Assembly (NCBI GenBank): GCA_030532245.1
Contig: JAUNLN010000008.1
Location: forward strand, 1 to 64,000
DNA length: 64,000 nucleotides
Reading direction: 5' to 3'
Origin: Actinomycetaceae bacterium
Lineage (GTDB): Bacteria > Actinomycetota > Actinomycetes > Actinomycetales > Actinomycetaceae
The notes below the pieces were generated by a model that did not search any database, was not told the DNA's origin, and was given only the letters and a program-made list of their open reading frames with translations. The position numbers were made by a program, and so were the translations under genes. Below are positions 1 to 7,649 of the stretch, piece after piece; positions within the stretch are counted from its first letter, which is position 1; every line of letters begins with the position of its first letter.

Positions 1-1
1 C

Positions 2-592
2 GAGGAACACCCGAATGTTGACGTCTCGTTCTCGTTCGAGGGCTCCTCAACGCTCGTAGACCAGATCAAGCAGGGCGCGCCCGCAGACGTGTTCGCCTCT
101 GCAGACATTCGCAACATGGACAAGGCCCTCGAAGCTGAGGTTGTCGAGAAGAGCGACGTGTTCACGGTTAACGAACTCGTGCTGATTGTGCCTGCCGGCA
201 ACCCCGCTGGCGTTACCGGCCTCGACGAGTCGCTCCAAGACGCGAAGGTGATTCAGTGCCACCCCGAGGTTCCCTGCGGCAACCTGACGGGCAAGGTTCT
301 TGAAGATGCGGGCGTCTCCATCACGCCTGTCTCTGAGGAGCAGAAGGTGACGGACGTGCGCGGCAAGATCGAGTCGGGTGAAGGCGACGCGGGCTTCGTG
401 TACCTCACCGACGCGATGGCTGCCGGTGACCTGGTTGAGATCGTTCCGATCAGCGTACGCGGCGTGAACGAGTACCCGATCGCAGTTGTTAAGGATTCTC
501 CGAACGCGGAACTCGCGCAGGCGTTCATTGACGCCGTCATGTCCGAGGAAGGCGCGGCCCTACTGGCCGAGTTCGGATTCAGCAAACCGTAG
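2..592 (+). CDS. modA: Molybdate ABC transporter substrate-binding protein, 5' truncated
   Basis: Extracytoplasmic binding protein that captures molybdate (or tungstate) and hands it to the membrane permease. The reading frame is open from base 2, so the signal peptide and N-terminus lie outside the window; about 196 residues remain. The visible start contains the family block GSSTLVDQIKQGAPADVFASAD, including the typical oxyanion-site neighbourhood, followed by NPAGV and a C-terminal segment in which the protein samples AFIDAVMSEEGAALLAEFGF, all characteristic of ModA. The next gene begins 12 bases downstream with its own ribosome binding site and encodes the permease and ATPase, so the two form one operon. 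Confident at family level; molybdate rather than tungstate is inferred. Confidence 0.93.
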   Translation, partial: EEHPNVDVSFSFEGSSTLVDQIKQGAPADVFASADIRNMDKALEAEVVEKSDVFTVNELVLIVPAGNPAGVTGLDESLQDAKVIQCHPEVPCGNLTGKVLEDAGVSITPVSEEQKVTDVRGKIESGEGDAGFVYLTDAMAAGDLVEIVPISVRGVNEYPIAVVKDSPNAELAQAFIDAVMSEEGAALLAEFGFSKP

Positions 593-604
593 ATTGGAGT
601 AGCT

Positions 605-2560
605 TTGGGCACTAACGGAAAACGTGCCTCTAAAGGCACAGTAGATGCCTCCCAAAGCTACCCTGGCAGGAGCGCTATTCCAGCGTGGCTTCTTTTGCCA
701 GCTGGCGTAGCGCTCCTGTTTTTGATCGTGCCGTTTATCGGCATGTTCTCTCAGGTTCAGTGGAGTGCTCTTGGAGAGCTCCTCACCGGCGAAGCTGCGC
801 GCGACGCCATTTGGCTCTCCCTTAGAACAACGATTACAGCAACCCTCATTTCCCTTCTACTTGGTGTGCCTCTCGCGCATGTTCTCGCGCAAACAAACTC
901 AAAGCAGTCGCGCCACCAGGTTTTGGGTCGAGTGTTGCGCGTGCTTATCACCCTCCCGATGGTGATTCCTCCAGTGGTTGCCGGTCTGGCACTGCTCATC
1001 ACGTTTGGCCGCCGTGGCCTCATCGGCTCATACCTGCACGTTATGGGTATTGAGATCGGTTTTACGACGACGGCGGTTGTGCTTGCGCAGGTGTTTGTGA
1101 GTATGCCGTTCCTCGTCGTTTCGCTTGAGGGCGCGCTACGCACTCGCGGCCTTGATTTGGAGGAGGCTGCGCAGAACCTTGGCGCGTCGAAGAGCCGCGT
1201 GTTTATCGAGATTACGCTGCCTCTCACGCTGCCGGCTATCGCCTCTGGAACGGCTCTGACGTTTGCGCGTGCGCTCGGCGAGTTTGGTGCGACGATCACG
1301 TTCGCGGGTTCGTTGCAGGGTGTTACGCGTACGTTGCCGCTTGAGATTTATTTGCAGCGTGAGATTGACACGCCAACGGCTCTGGCGCTTGCGACCGTGC
1401 TGCTATTTGTGGCGGCGCTCGTGATTGCGATTACGGGGCTTATGGCGTCGGTGACGAACTCGCGTATGAATGGTCACTCAACGAGGCGCGGCGATGAGAC
1501 CGATGAGCTTTCTAAGCTTGAGGTGGTTTGTGAGCTGAAGGAGCTTGACGCTCTGGAGAGTGAGTGGGCGCGCGCTGATGAGGGCGTGTTGGTGGACGCT
1601 GTAGTGAAGGAACGCGGCGTGCAGGTTGCGACGGCGTTGAAGCGCGGGTTCATGACTGCGCTTGTTGGGCCGAACGGTTCTGGTAAGTCGACGACGATTG
1701 AGTTGATTGCGGGTAACCTTCAGCAGACGTCGGGAACTGTGGAGCTTAGGCTGAATTCTGATAGGCCGACGATTGTGTGGCTTGAGCAGCGTTCGCTTTT
1801 GTTCCCGCACATGAGTGTGCTTGACAATGTTGCGTTCGGGCCGCGCACGCGTGGCGCGAGTAGGCAGAGTGCGCGTGAGCGGGCGTTGCGTGAGCTTGAG
1901 GCTGTTGGTTGTTTGGAGTTTAAGGATCGTCTGCCGGGTCAGTTGTCGGGCGGTCAGGCTCAGCGTGTGGCTATTGCGCGTGCGCTCGCGGTGAATCCGG
2001 ATCTGATTTTGTTGGATGAGCCGTTTGCGGCCCTCGATTTTGAGGTGGCTTGGATGCTTCGCCTGATTTTGCGTAAGCGTATTCGAGAGGCTGGGGCGAC
2101 GGCCGTGATGGTTACGCACGACCTGACGGACGCGGCGTTCATGTCGGATCAGATTGTCGTACTGGAGGACGGGCGCGTGAGCGAGTCTGGTTTTACCAGC
2201 ACAGTTTTGCGTAGGCCTACGTCGGACTTTTTGATTAGTTTGACGGGTGCGAATCGTGTGCTGACTGGTTCGGGTACTGCTGTTATTCGGCCTGAGAATT
2301 TGAGTTTGCTTCCTGCTGACGAGCCTGAGTCTTCCCTTTCGGGTGGGCTTGGTGTTGTTGGTGGGGGGCATCAGGTTCTTGGTGGTGTTGTTCAACAGCT
2401 CGCAATTACGCCTAGTGGTGAGATCGCGGTTGTTCGTCTTGATTCTGGCGAGCAGATCGCGGTTACTGTGAACCCGTACAACCGGGATCAAATGCATGCG
2501 GGTAACCGCGTGCGCCTGCTCGTGGATGACCGCGCCTACGAGGTGCCTGCAACCGTGTAG
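605..2560 (+). CDS. Molybdate ABC transporter, ModB permease fused to ModC ATPase
   Basis: One 651-residue polypeptide carrying both halves of the inner-membrane machinery for molybdate import. Residues about 20-285 are a ModB-type permease with hydrophobic segments and the EAA loop (EEAAQNLGASKSRVF) that docks on the ATPase. Residues about 310-560 are an ABC ATPase: Walker A GPNGSGKST at 355-363, signature LSGGQAQRVAIARAL, Walker B LILLDEP and a switch histidine (VTHDL). The last ~85 residues resemble a TOBE molybdate-sensing domain. ModB and ModC are usually separate genes; here no stop or restart separates them. The start is TTG at 605, chosen because GGAG lies 5 bases upstream. A strong hairpin follows the stop. 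Confidence 0.92.
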   Translation: MGTNGKRASKGTVDASQSYPGRSAIPAWLLLPAGVALLFLIVPFIGMFSQVQWSALGELLTGEAARDAIWLSLRTTITATLISLLLGVPLAHVLAQTNSKQSRHQVLGRVLRVLITLPMVIPPVVAGLALLITFGRRGLIGSYLHVMGIEIGFTTTAVVLAQVFVSMPFLVVSLEGALRTRGLDLEEAAQNLGASKSRVFIEITLPLTLPAIASGTALTFARALGEFGATITFAGSLQGVTRTLPLEIYLQREIDTPTALALATVLLFVAALVIAITGLMASVTNSRMNGHSTRRGDETDELSKLEVVCELKELDALESEWARADEGVLVDAVVKERGVQVATALKRGFMTALVGPNGSGKSTTIELIAGNLQQTSGTVELRLNSDRPTIVWLEQRSLLFPHMSVLDNVAFGPRTRGASRQSARERALRELEAVGCLEFKDRLPGQLSGGQAQRVAIARALAVNPDLILLDEPFAALDFEVAWMLRLILRKRIREAGATAVMVTHDLTDAAFMSDQIVVLEDGRVSESGFTSTVLRRPTSDFLISLTGANRVLTGSGTAVIRPENLSLLPADEPESSLSGGLGVVGGGHQVLGGVVQQLAITPSGEIAVVRLDSGEQIAVTVNPYNRDQMHAGNRVRLLVDDRAYEVPATV

Positions 2561-2618
2561 CCGAGTGGTTGTGGCGTGGTGAGCGTTGCGGACGCTTAGC
2601 GCTTGCGGAGGCAAAAGT

Positions 2619-2664
2619 GTTGGGGCTCTTGAACTGTTCGGGTGAACGGTTCAAGAGCCCCAAC
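2619..2664. terminator. Bidirectional terminator between modBC and the surface protein gene
   Basis: Two perfectly complementary 16-base arms (2619-2634 and 2649-2664) flank a 14-base loop; the right arm is followed by CTTTAGTTGTTT on the + strand, and the opposite strand also runs into a T-rich stretch. The position between two convergent genes fits a shared terminator. Confidence 0.85.
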
Positions 2665-2740
2665 TTTAGTTGTTTAGGCTGTGTTGCCCTAGGAGGTGCG
2701 GCGGTTAGCCGCTTCTACTAGTGCAGGTGCCTTGTGGTGG

Positions 2741-4339
2741 TTAGCTGTGCCTCCTGCGTAGGGCGACGAGTAGGCCGCCTGCGCCGAGGAGTGCTGCAGC
2801 TAGGCCGGTGAACACATTCGTGCTCACACCAGTCTTAGCGAGTACAGGCTTCTCCGGAACAACCGTGTTAGTCACGTTGTAACCGTCAACCTTAGCCGTG
2901 TAGCCCTTGACCGGGTCCTCAGTGATCGTGTAGACGATCTCCTTGCCTGCATCGTCCAACTTAGGCTGGTCGGCGAAGCTCCACTTCCAGTTATCCTTGG
3001 CCGTCACCTTGGCTTCAGCAACCTCTTTGCCATCGGCGAGAAGGTTAATCGTGATCGACTCCGGGCGCTTACCAGCCTTGTCATTGTTATCGACCCAAGT
3101 CTTCGCACCCTCAACATTTACAGTCTCAGGGACGACCGGCGGCGCAATGAACGTATTCGTGATCGTGAAACCAGTCTCGGCGTTTCCACCGTAGGACACT
3201 TCGTAACCCTCAGGAACGGCCTTTTCCACAACCTCGTATTTGACCTCATCGTCGCCCTGAGTCTGAGGCATGAACTCAAACACGCCAGACCAGTCATCAC
3301 CTGGGCTTAGAAACACCTCGTTAATACTAACTCCATTGGCGTTCAGATTTACGCTAATCTCCGGGGGACGCTTATCCTCGTTACCTTCATCAACCCAAAC
3401 CTTCTTGACCGGAATCTTGATGGTTTCAACAGGCTGAACAGGCTCAACTTGCTTGTAAGAGTTCACCACGTCGATCTTCGTAGTGCCAGCCTTCGGAGTC
3501 AGTCGCATAGACACGACTTGGGTCCACTGAGACTTTTCCTCAATCACGATCTCTTTGAGATCAGGATCGTAAGTGAGATTTGCGTGCTTGAAGGTAATTA
3601 GTTTTTTGTCGCTGTCTTCAACATCCACAGCGTGTTGGGCAACGTTCAAGAATTCAATCGTCTTGTTCGGGAAAGGCCCGTTCTCGCCCTTAAGAACCTG
3701 AGTTACAGCGTCTTTCTCGAACTGGGGGAGCTCCTTCGCCGTAATAACGACAGTACCTGCGTTCTGTGTCAGGTTCGCCGCAAAGAAGGTATTAGCTTCA
3801 TCCGTCAAATCAACCGGCCAATCAGTATGACTATTCTCCGTTTCACGGGTGACATCAGCAATTACAGCCTTGCGAGGCTCTACATTGAATGTTTCACCAA
3901 ACGCAACAGAGGTAGGATTACCATTGGTCGTTACCGTCATACTAGACGTAAGGTCGTAGTCCTCAACGACCTGATTAGACTCACTAACCTTGTACTCGCC
4001 TTTGGGAAGATCCAGTTTCCACTGCCAAATGGTCTTGCCCTGTTCCTGCGATACCGTAGGCTCTACACCCTCGACAACATTCTCGCCCGTTTCATTATTC
4101 TTCAACGAAATCGCGAAATCCGCGGGAAAGTCCTTCCCTACCAGTCCGCTGAAAGTCTTCGTGACAGTAACAGTGGCTGATTCTGCTTCAACAACCACCG
4201 GATCCGGATCCTTCGGATCCGCCTGCGCAGGCATCACCGGTGCCAGCGCCGGCACGAACAGACCAAGCAACACCGCGAAAGCAGTCAGGACCGTAAACAC
4301 GAATCCCCGCTTCCTACCGTGTCTCAATTTCTTTTCCAT
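2741..4339 (-). CDS. Sortase-anchored CnaB-domain surface protein (LAKTG motif)
   Basis: Cell-wall-anchored surface protein of 532 residues, probably an adhesin or minor pilin-like stalk. A signal peptide (positively charged MEKKLRHGRKRG, hydrophobic core, cleavage near AQA-D around residue 41) is followed by a prealbumin-like N-terminal region. Two CnaB repeats then occur at roughly residues 300-400 and 400-490, each with the Lys near KKVW/AKTW, Glu in VVE/ITE and Asn in ITNT/VTNT expected for an internal isopeptide bond. The C-terminus has LAKTG, a hydrophobic helix and RRRHS. LAXTG is the motif linked to class E sortases of high-GC Gram-positives. The start at 4339 is preferred over an upstream in-frame ATG because GGAGG precedes it by 6 bases. 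Ligand unknown. Confidence 0.9.
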   Translation of the reverse strand: MEKKLRHGRKRGFVFTVLTAFAVLLGLFVPALAPVMPAQADPKDPDPVVVEAESATVTVTKTFSGLVGKDFPADFAISLKNNETGENVVEGVEPTVSQEQGKTIWQWKLDLPKGEYKVSESNQVVEDYDLTSSMTVTTNGNPTSVAFGETFNVEPRKAVIADVTRETENSHTDWPVDLTDEANTFFAANLTQNAGTVVITAKELPQFEKDAVTQVLKGENGPFPNKTIEFLNVAQHAVDVEDSDKKLITFKHANLTYDPDLKEIVIEEKSQWTQVVSMRLTPKAGTTKIDVVNSYKQVEPVQPVETIKIPVKKVWVDEGNEDKRPPEISVNLNANGVSINEVFLSPGDDWSGVFEFMPQTQGDDEVKYEVVEKAVPEGYEVSYGGNAETGFTITNTFIAPPVVPETVNVEGAKTWVDNNDKAGKRPESITINLLADGKEVAEAKVTAKDNWKWSFADQPKLDDAGKEIVYTITEDPVKGYTAKVDGYNVTNTVVPEKPVLAKTGVSTNVFTGLAAALLGAGGLLVALRRRHS

Positions 4340-4663
4340 GTTTGCCTCCAAGCCAGAACTGAACCACTCCACGCCAAGCAGAAAAAACAAAGCCTGACCC
4401 CAACGCGGTCCGCCGGCCGATACAAGCACCAGATGATGCTACTCAAGAGATTTAACTAACTTCTCTGACCATACAAAGCCAGATGAAATCATCGTAACGC
4501 AAAAACGCTCAACAAACCCGAGAAAAAACCACCTACCAAGACGGCAGACACAGCCTCCACAACAAAACATCCACCGCCACCACCCCCACCGGGGCGCAAA
4601 CAGGCTCAAACACAACAAAAAAGAGGCCTTCGGAAAATCCGAAGGCCCCTTCACAAGTCATCG
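4340..4663. other. Intergenic stretch upstream of the surface protein gene
   Basis: About 320 bases without a credible gene. It contains the leader and presumed promoter of the surface protein and, at its right end, the terminator of the bL37 gene. A 71-codon frame at 4439-4654 on the minus strand is Cys/Trp-rich low complexity, overlaps that terminator and has no family resemblance; I do not regard it as a gene. Confidence 0.6.
4625..4647 (-). terminator. Rho-independent terminator after bL37
   Basis: GGCCTTCGGA and TCCGAAGGCC are perfect 10-base arms around a 3-base loop. On the minus strand the stem is followed by TCTTTTTTG, a classic U-tract, placed 16 bases after the bL37 stop. Confidence 0.92.
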
Positions 4664-4738
4664 TTAGGAAACGGGACGCTTACCGTGGTTAGCACCACTC
4701 TTACGACGCGCCCTGCGCTTACGGCCACGCTTACTCAT
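4664..4738 (-). CDS. 50S ribosomal protein bL37 (24 residues)
   Basis: A very short gene encoding MSKRGRKRRARRKSGANHGKRPVS minus nothing: 24 residues, almost half Arg or Lys. It matches the pattern of bL37, the small actinobacterial large-subunit protein first seen in mycobacterial ribosome structures (KRGRKxR...ANHGKRP). The start is supported by AAGGAG 6 bases upstream, and a strong terminator follows, so this is a bounded transcription-unit end. It lies downstream of sigR-rsrA in the same orientation, a placement I recall from other actinobacteria. It is too short for default gene callers and is easy to miss. Confidence 0.88.
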   Translation of the reverse strand: MSKRGRKRRARRKSGANHGKRPVS

Positions 4739-4863
4739 AATCGACTCCTTAACTAGCCAAGTATGTTGTACAACTTTGCTATCTTCGCACACATCGAGCC
4801 GATTTAACAGTTACCACAACCAAAAACCGGCCATAACACCAAAAAGTGACAAACAACCCAAAG

Positions 4864-5130
4864 CTAATCCCACTCAGCACGCAAATGAGTCACCCGCACA
4901 CTCGCAAGCACCCGCGCCCTAAGCTCCGAAGGAGCCTCCTGCGCATAACAACGACGCATCAACTCCCGAACATGCATCTCCGCATCCACACGATCACTAC
5001 AGTCATCACACGACTCCAAATGGCGAGCCAACCTCTCCGAAGTATCACTCTCCAACTCACCATCCGCGTAAGCGTACAAAAACGAATTCAACTGCTCACA
5101 CGGATCACAAGCCTCACGACCGCTAGGCAT
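4864..5130 (-). CDS. rsrA: Zinc-binding redox-sensitive anti-sigma factor
   Basis: An 88-residue ZAS-family anti-sigma factor that sequesters the SigR-type sigma factor until disulfide stress oxidises its cysteines and releases zinc. The key residues sit at the positions known for Streptomyces RsrA: Cys11, His37, Cys41 and Cys44 (motif HLESCDDC), plus Cys61; an extra Cys8 is also present. The gene overlaps the end of sigR by 8 bases, so the pair is translationally coupled, as expected for a sigma/anti-sigma couple. Autoregulation is suggested by the SigR-type promoter in front of sigR. Assignment is firm; the redox mechanism is inherited from the family. Confidence 0.93.
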   Translation of the reverse strand: MPSGREACDPCEQLNSFLYAYADGELESDTSERLARHLESCDDCSDRVDAEMHVRELMRRCYAQEAPSELRARVLASVRVTHLRAEWD

Positions 5131-5719
5131 CCTTCCCCTCCTTCACACCAATACCCATCTGCGCCGCATAATCAGCAAGCTCCGCACGCAACTGCGCGCG
5201 ACCCCTATAAATACGCGACATAACCGTGCCCACCGGAGTACCCATAATCTCGGCGATCTCCTTATAAGAAAACCCCTCAACATCAGCAAGAAGCACCGCC
5301 TCACGATACTTCTCAGGCAACCCCTCAAGCGCCTCACGCACCGTGTCATCAGGCAAACTATCCAGCGCCGTAGCCTCCGCAGACTCAAGACCCACCGGCT
5401 GATGATTCGCAGACTCAAGCAACTGCCAATCCTGAACAGCATCATCCGACGTCTCCTGCGGGCGCCTCTGACGCTTCCGATACGTATTAATAAACGAATT
5501 CTTCAAAATCCGGTACATCCAAGCCTTCAAATTCGTTCCCGGCTTAAACGTGTGAAACGAACTAAAAGCACGCACATACGTGTCCTGAACCAAATCCTGA
5601 GCATCCGCCTCATTACGAGTCATACGCATCGCCGCCCCATACAACTGGTCGAGCAAAGGGAGCGCCTCCGCCTCGAACCTCGCGCGAAGCTCGTCTTCGT
5701 CTATCTCTAAAGCATCCAT
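5123..5719 (-). CDS. sigR: ECF RNA polymerase sigma factor, SigR/SigH type
   Basis: Group 4 sigma factor of the thiol-oxidative stress response. Sigma-2 is visible as [20 protein letters not shown]...[14 protein letters not shown], and sigma-4 as [41 protein letters not shown], closely following mycobacterial SigH and streptomycete SigR. Three in-frame starts exist: a distal one at 5758 that falls inside the promoter -10, GTG at 5740 and ATG at 5719. I take 5719 because homologues begin near here, but it lacks a well-spaced ribosome binding site, and the strong AGGGAGG upstream instead fits an out-of-frame ATG (see findings). It controls itself and probably a thiol-homeostasis regulon with its overlapping partner rsrA. 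Confidence 0.9.
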   Translation of the reverse strand: MDALEIDEDELRARFEAEALPLLDQLYGAAMRMTRNEADAQDLVQDTYVRAFSSFHTFKPGTNLKAWMYRILKNSFINTYRKRQRRPQETSDDAVQDWQLLESANHQPVGLESAEATALDSLPDDTVREALEGLPEKYREAVLLADVEGFSYKEIAEIMGTPVGTVMSRIYRGRAQLRAELADYAAQMGIGVKEGKDA

Positions 5720-5756
5720 CAGTATCGAGCATAGTGCCACCTCCCTCAATATTTGC

Positions 5757-5782
5757 AACAGCTACACCACCGATTTTGTTCC
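5757..5782 (-). promoter_or_regulatory. SigR-type autoregulatory promoter of sigR
   Basis: On the minus strand GGAAC (5778-5782) is followed by exactly 18 bases and then GTT (5757-5759). This matches the SigR/SigH consensus GGAA(T/C)-N18-GTT and stands directly before sigR, as in other actinobacteria where the sigma factor drives its own gene. Confidence 0.85.
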
Positions 5783-5815
5783 ACACCCCCAAGGCGCAAA
5801 CAGCTGAGATATAGG

Positions 5816-5821
5816 TAACAT
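5816..5821 (+). promoter_or_regulatory. -10 element, leaderless doxX-like gene
   Basis: TAACAT ends 6 bases before the ATG at 5828 and no Shine-Dalgarno is present, the geometry expected if transcription starts at the A of ATG. Confidence 0.55.
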
Positions 5822-5827
5822 AGACAC

Positions 5828-6337
5828 ATGAACGTACTACGAATGGTTGCAAGACCCCTCATCGCCCTCCCCTTCATCGTCGACGGCCTCTCCGCCGTGA
5901 AAGACCCCGACGAACACGCCGAACAATTCCAAAAAGTCTCGCCGTACCTAGAACGCCTCGGCGTACCACCCGTAATCACCTCCGACGCGAAAATGGCGTC
6001 ACGAGTACTCGGCGCATTCACCGTCGCCGCAGGCACCAGCTACGCCCTCGGCAAATCACCGCGCGTGTGCGCCACCGCCCTCGCCGCCGCAGCCGTACCC
6101 ATCGCCCTCGTCCAAAACCCCGTATGGACCACCAAAGACCCAGTACAGCGCAACCGCTACCGCCGCGGCCTCGAACGCTACGGAGCAGCACTAGGCGGCC
6201 TCATCCTCGCAAGCGTCGACCGCGAAGGCGAACCCTCCAAAGCGTGGCGCCTCCAAAACTGGCGCGAACAACAACTAGCACTCACCCGCGCACGCAACGA
6301 AACGTGGGAAGCCGCCAAGGAAGCCTTTGACATCTAA
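5828..6337 (+). CDS. DoxX-family membrane protein
   Basis: A 169-residue protein with hydrophobic stretches near residues 5-20, 60-75 and 80-100, and again near 125-140. The opening (MARPLIALPFIVDGLSAV, then a K-S/P-Y-L-E-R segment) resembles actinobacterial DoxX-like proteins, small quinone-reductase-fold membrane proteins whose exact role in these bacteria is unsettled. It diverges from sigR across about 108 bases. Its stop overlaps the TTG start of aroA by 11 bases, so it probably leads the aroA-rsgA transcript. A stress-related role is suggested only by its location next to sigR. Confidence 0.75.
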   Translation: MNVLRMVARPLIALPFIVDGLSAVKDPDEHAEQFQKVSPYLERLGVPPVITSDAKMASRVLGAFTVAAGTSYALGKSPRVCATALAAAAVPIALVQNPVWTTKDPVQRNRYRRGLERYGAALGGLILASVDREGEPSKAWRLQNWREQQLALTRARNETWEAAKEAFDI

Positions 6338-7649
6338 CCCCTGGCAAGCACCCCTCGCGGGCACGCCAGTAAACGCCGACATCACGATTCCCGGTTCGAA
6401 ATCCTTAACGAACCGGGAGCTCGTGCTGTCCGCCATCGCTGAGGGGCGCTCCACCATCAGTGGAGCACTCAGCGCCCGCGACACAATCCTCATGATCAAC
6501 GCGCTCGAAACCCTCGGCGCACGCATCGACACCGGGGCAGACAACTGGGCCGTCGAACCAATCACCCCCGTCACCGGCTCAACCCCCGTAACCATCGAAT
6601 GCGGGCTCGCCGGCACAGTCATGCGCTTCATCCCCGCCATCGCCGCACGCTGCACCAGACCCGTACGATTCACCGCCGACGAGCAAGCCAACTCCCGGCC
6701 CATGGCACCCCTCTTTCAAGCACTACGCTCCGTCGGCGTCGACGTCACCTACGAAACCGACAAGCCATTCCCCGTCGTCGTTCAAGGACCCGCGCGCGTT
6801 GACGGGCCCATCCAAGTGGACTCCTCCGCCTCCTCCCAATTCCTCTCGGCACTCCTCCTCATCGCCCCTCTCCTAGAAGGGGAAGGCCAATACACCGACA
6901 TTCAACTCACCGGGAAGGCCCCCTCCCTACCCCACATCGAGATGACAATGGAGGCGCTGCGGGCGCGCGGAGTTGAGGTCGACTGGATTTCTGAAAGCGC
7001 GGTGCGCGTGCGCAGGCAAGCTATTGGCGCGCGAGACGTCGTGATCGAACCCGACCTGTCGAACGCCGGGCCGTTCCTTGCAGCAGCGATCGTCACGGGC
7101 GGGCAAGTGCGCATCCCCTACTGGCCGCTCAAAACCACGCAAGCCGGCAACGAATGGCTACGCATCCTGCGCGAAATGGGTGCCGAACTGAACCTCGTGC
7201 CCCAGGGAACGGTTTACGCCACGCTATGCGCGCGAGCCGACAGCCTCCACGGGTTCAACGGCGACATGTCACAGTACGGCGAACTCGTACCCACACTCGC
7301 CGCAATATGCGCGTTCGCCGACACCCCCTCACGAATCGAAAACATCGGACACCTGCGCGGCCACGAAACCGACCGCCTCACCGCGATCGCCACCGAACTT
7401 ACAAAACTCGGAATCGACGTTGAAGAAGGCGAAGACTACCTCGCCATCGACCCAACCAACGGCTGGCAGGGCAAACTGAGCGGCCCCATTACCCTGCACT
7501 CCTACGCAGACCATAGAATGGCAACCCTCGGCGCAATCATCGGACTCAAAGCGCCTGGAATCCACGTCGACAACATCGAAACCGTATCGAAAACCATGCC
7601 TGAATTTGTGAAACTTTGGAGCAAAATGCTGGACGGAGCACATGCCTAG
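6327..7649 (+). CDS. aroA: 3-phosphoshikimate 1-carboxyvinyltransferase (EPSP synthase)
   Basis: Sixth step of the shikimate pathway: joins phosphoenolpyruvate and shikimate-3-phosphate to give EPSP for aromatic amino acids. The 440-residue length and motifs are typical: GSKSLTNR near residue 23 (phosphate contacts), GLAGTVMRF in the PEP site, SSASSQFLSALLL, and YADHRMA near the C-terminus. The start is TTG at 6327, supported by AAGGAAG a few bases upstream and by the alignment of the N-terminal GSKS block. It overlaps the DoxX gene upstream and rsgA downstream, indicating tight coupling. The aroA-rsgA-hisN neighbourhood is common in actinobacteria. Confidence 0.96.
   Translation: MTSNPWQAPLAGTPVNADITIPGSKSLTNRELVLSAIAEGRSTISGALSARDTILMINALETLGARIDTGADNWAVEPITPVTGSTPVTIECGLAGTVMRFIPAIAARCTRPVRFTADEQANSRPMAPLFQALRSVGVDVTYETDKPFPVVVQGPARVDGPIQVDSSASSQFLSALLLIAPLLEGEGQYTDIQLTGKAPSLPHIEMTMEALRARGVEVDWISESAVRVRRQAIGARDVVIEPDLSNAGPFLAAAIVTGGQVRIPYWPLKTTQAGNEWLRILREMGAELNLVPQGTVYATLCARADSLHGFNGDMSQYGELVPTLAAICAFADTPSRIENIGHLRGHETDRLTAIATELTKLGIDVEEGEDYLAIDPTNGWQGKLSGPITLHSYADHRMATLGAIIGLKAPGIHVDNIETVSKTMPEFVKLWSKMLDGAHA

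Noticed and set aside
1478..2614. 378-codon minus-strand frame across the ModC domain
   Set aside because: Overlaps a well-defined ATPase frame; basic low-information translation and no start signals.
4439..4654. 71-codon minus-strand frame rich in Cys and Trp
   Set aside because: Runs through a terminator, lacks a ribosome binding site and reflects a G-rich strand.
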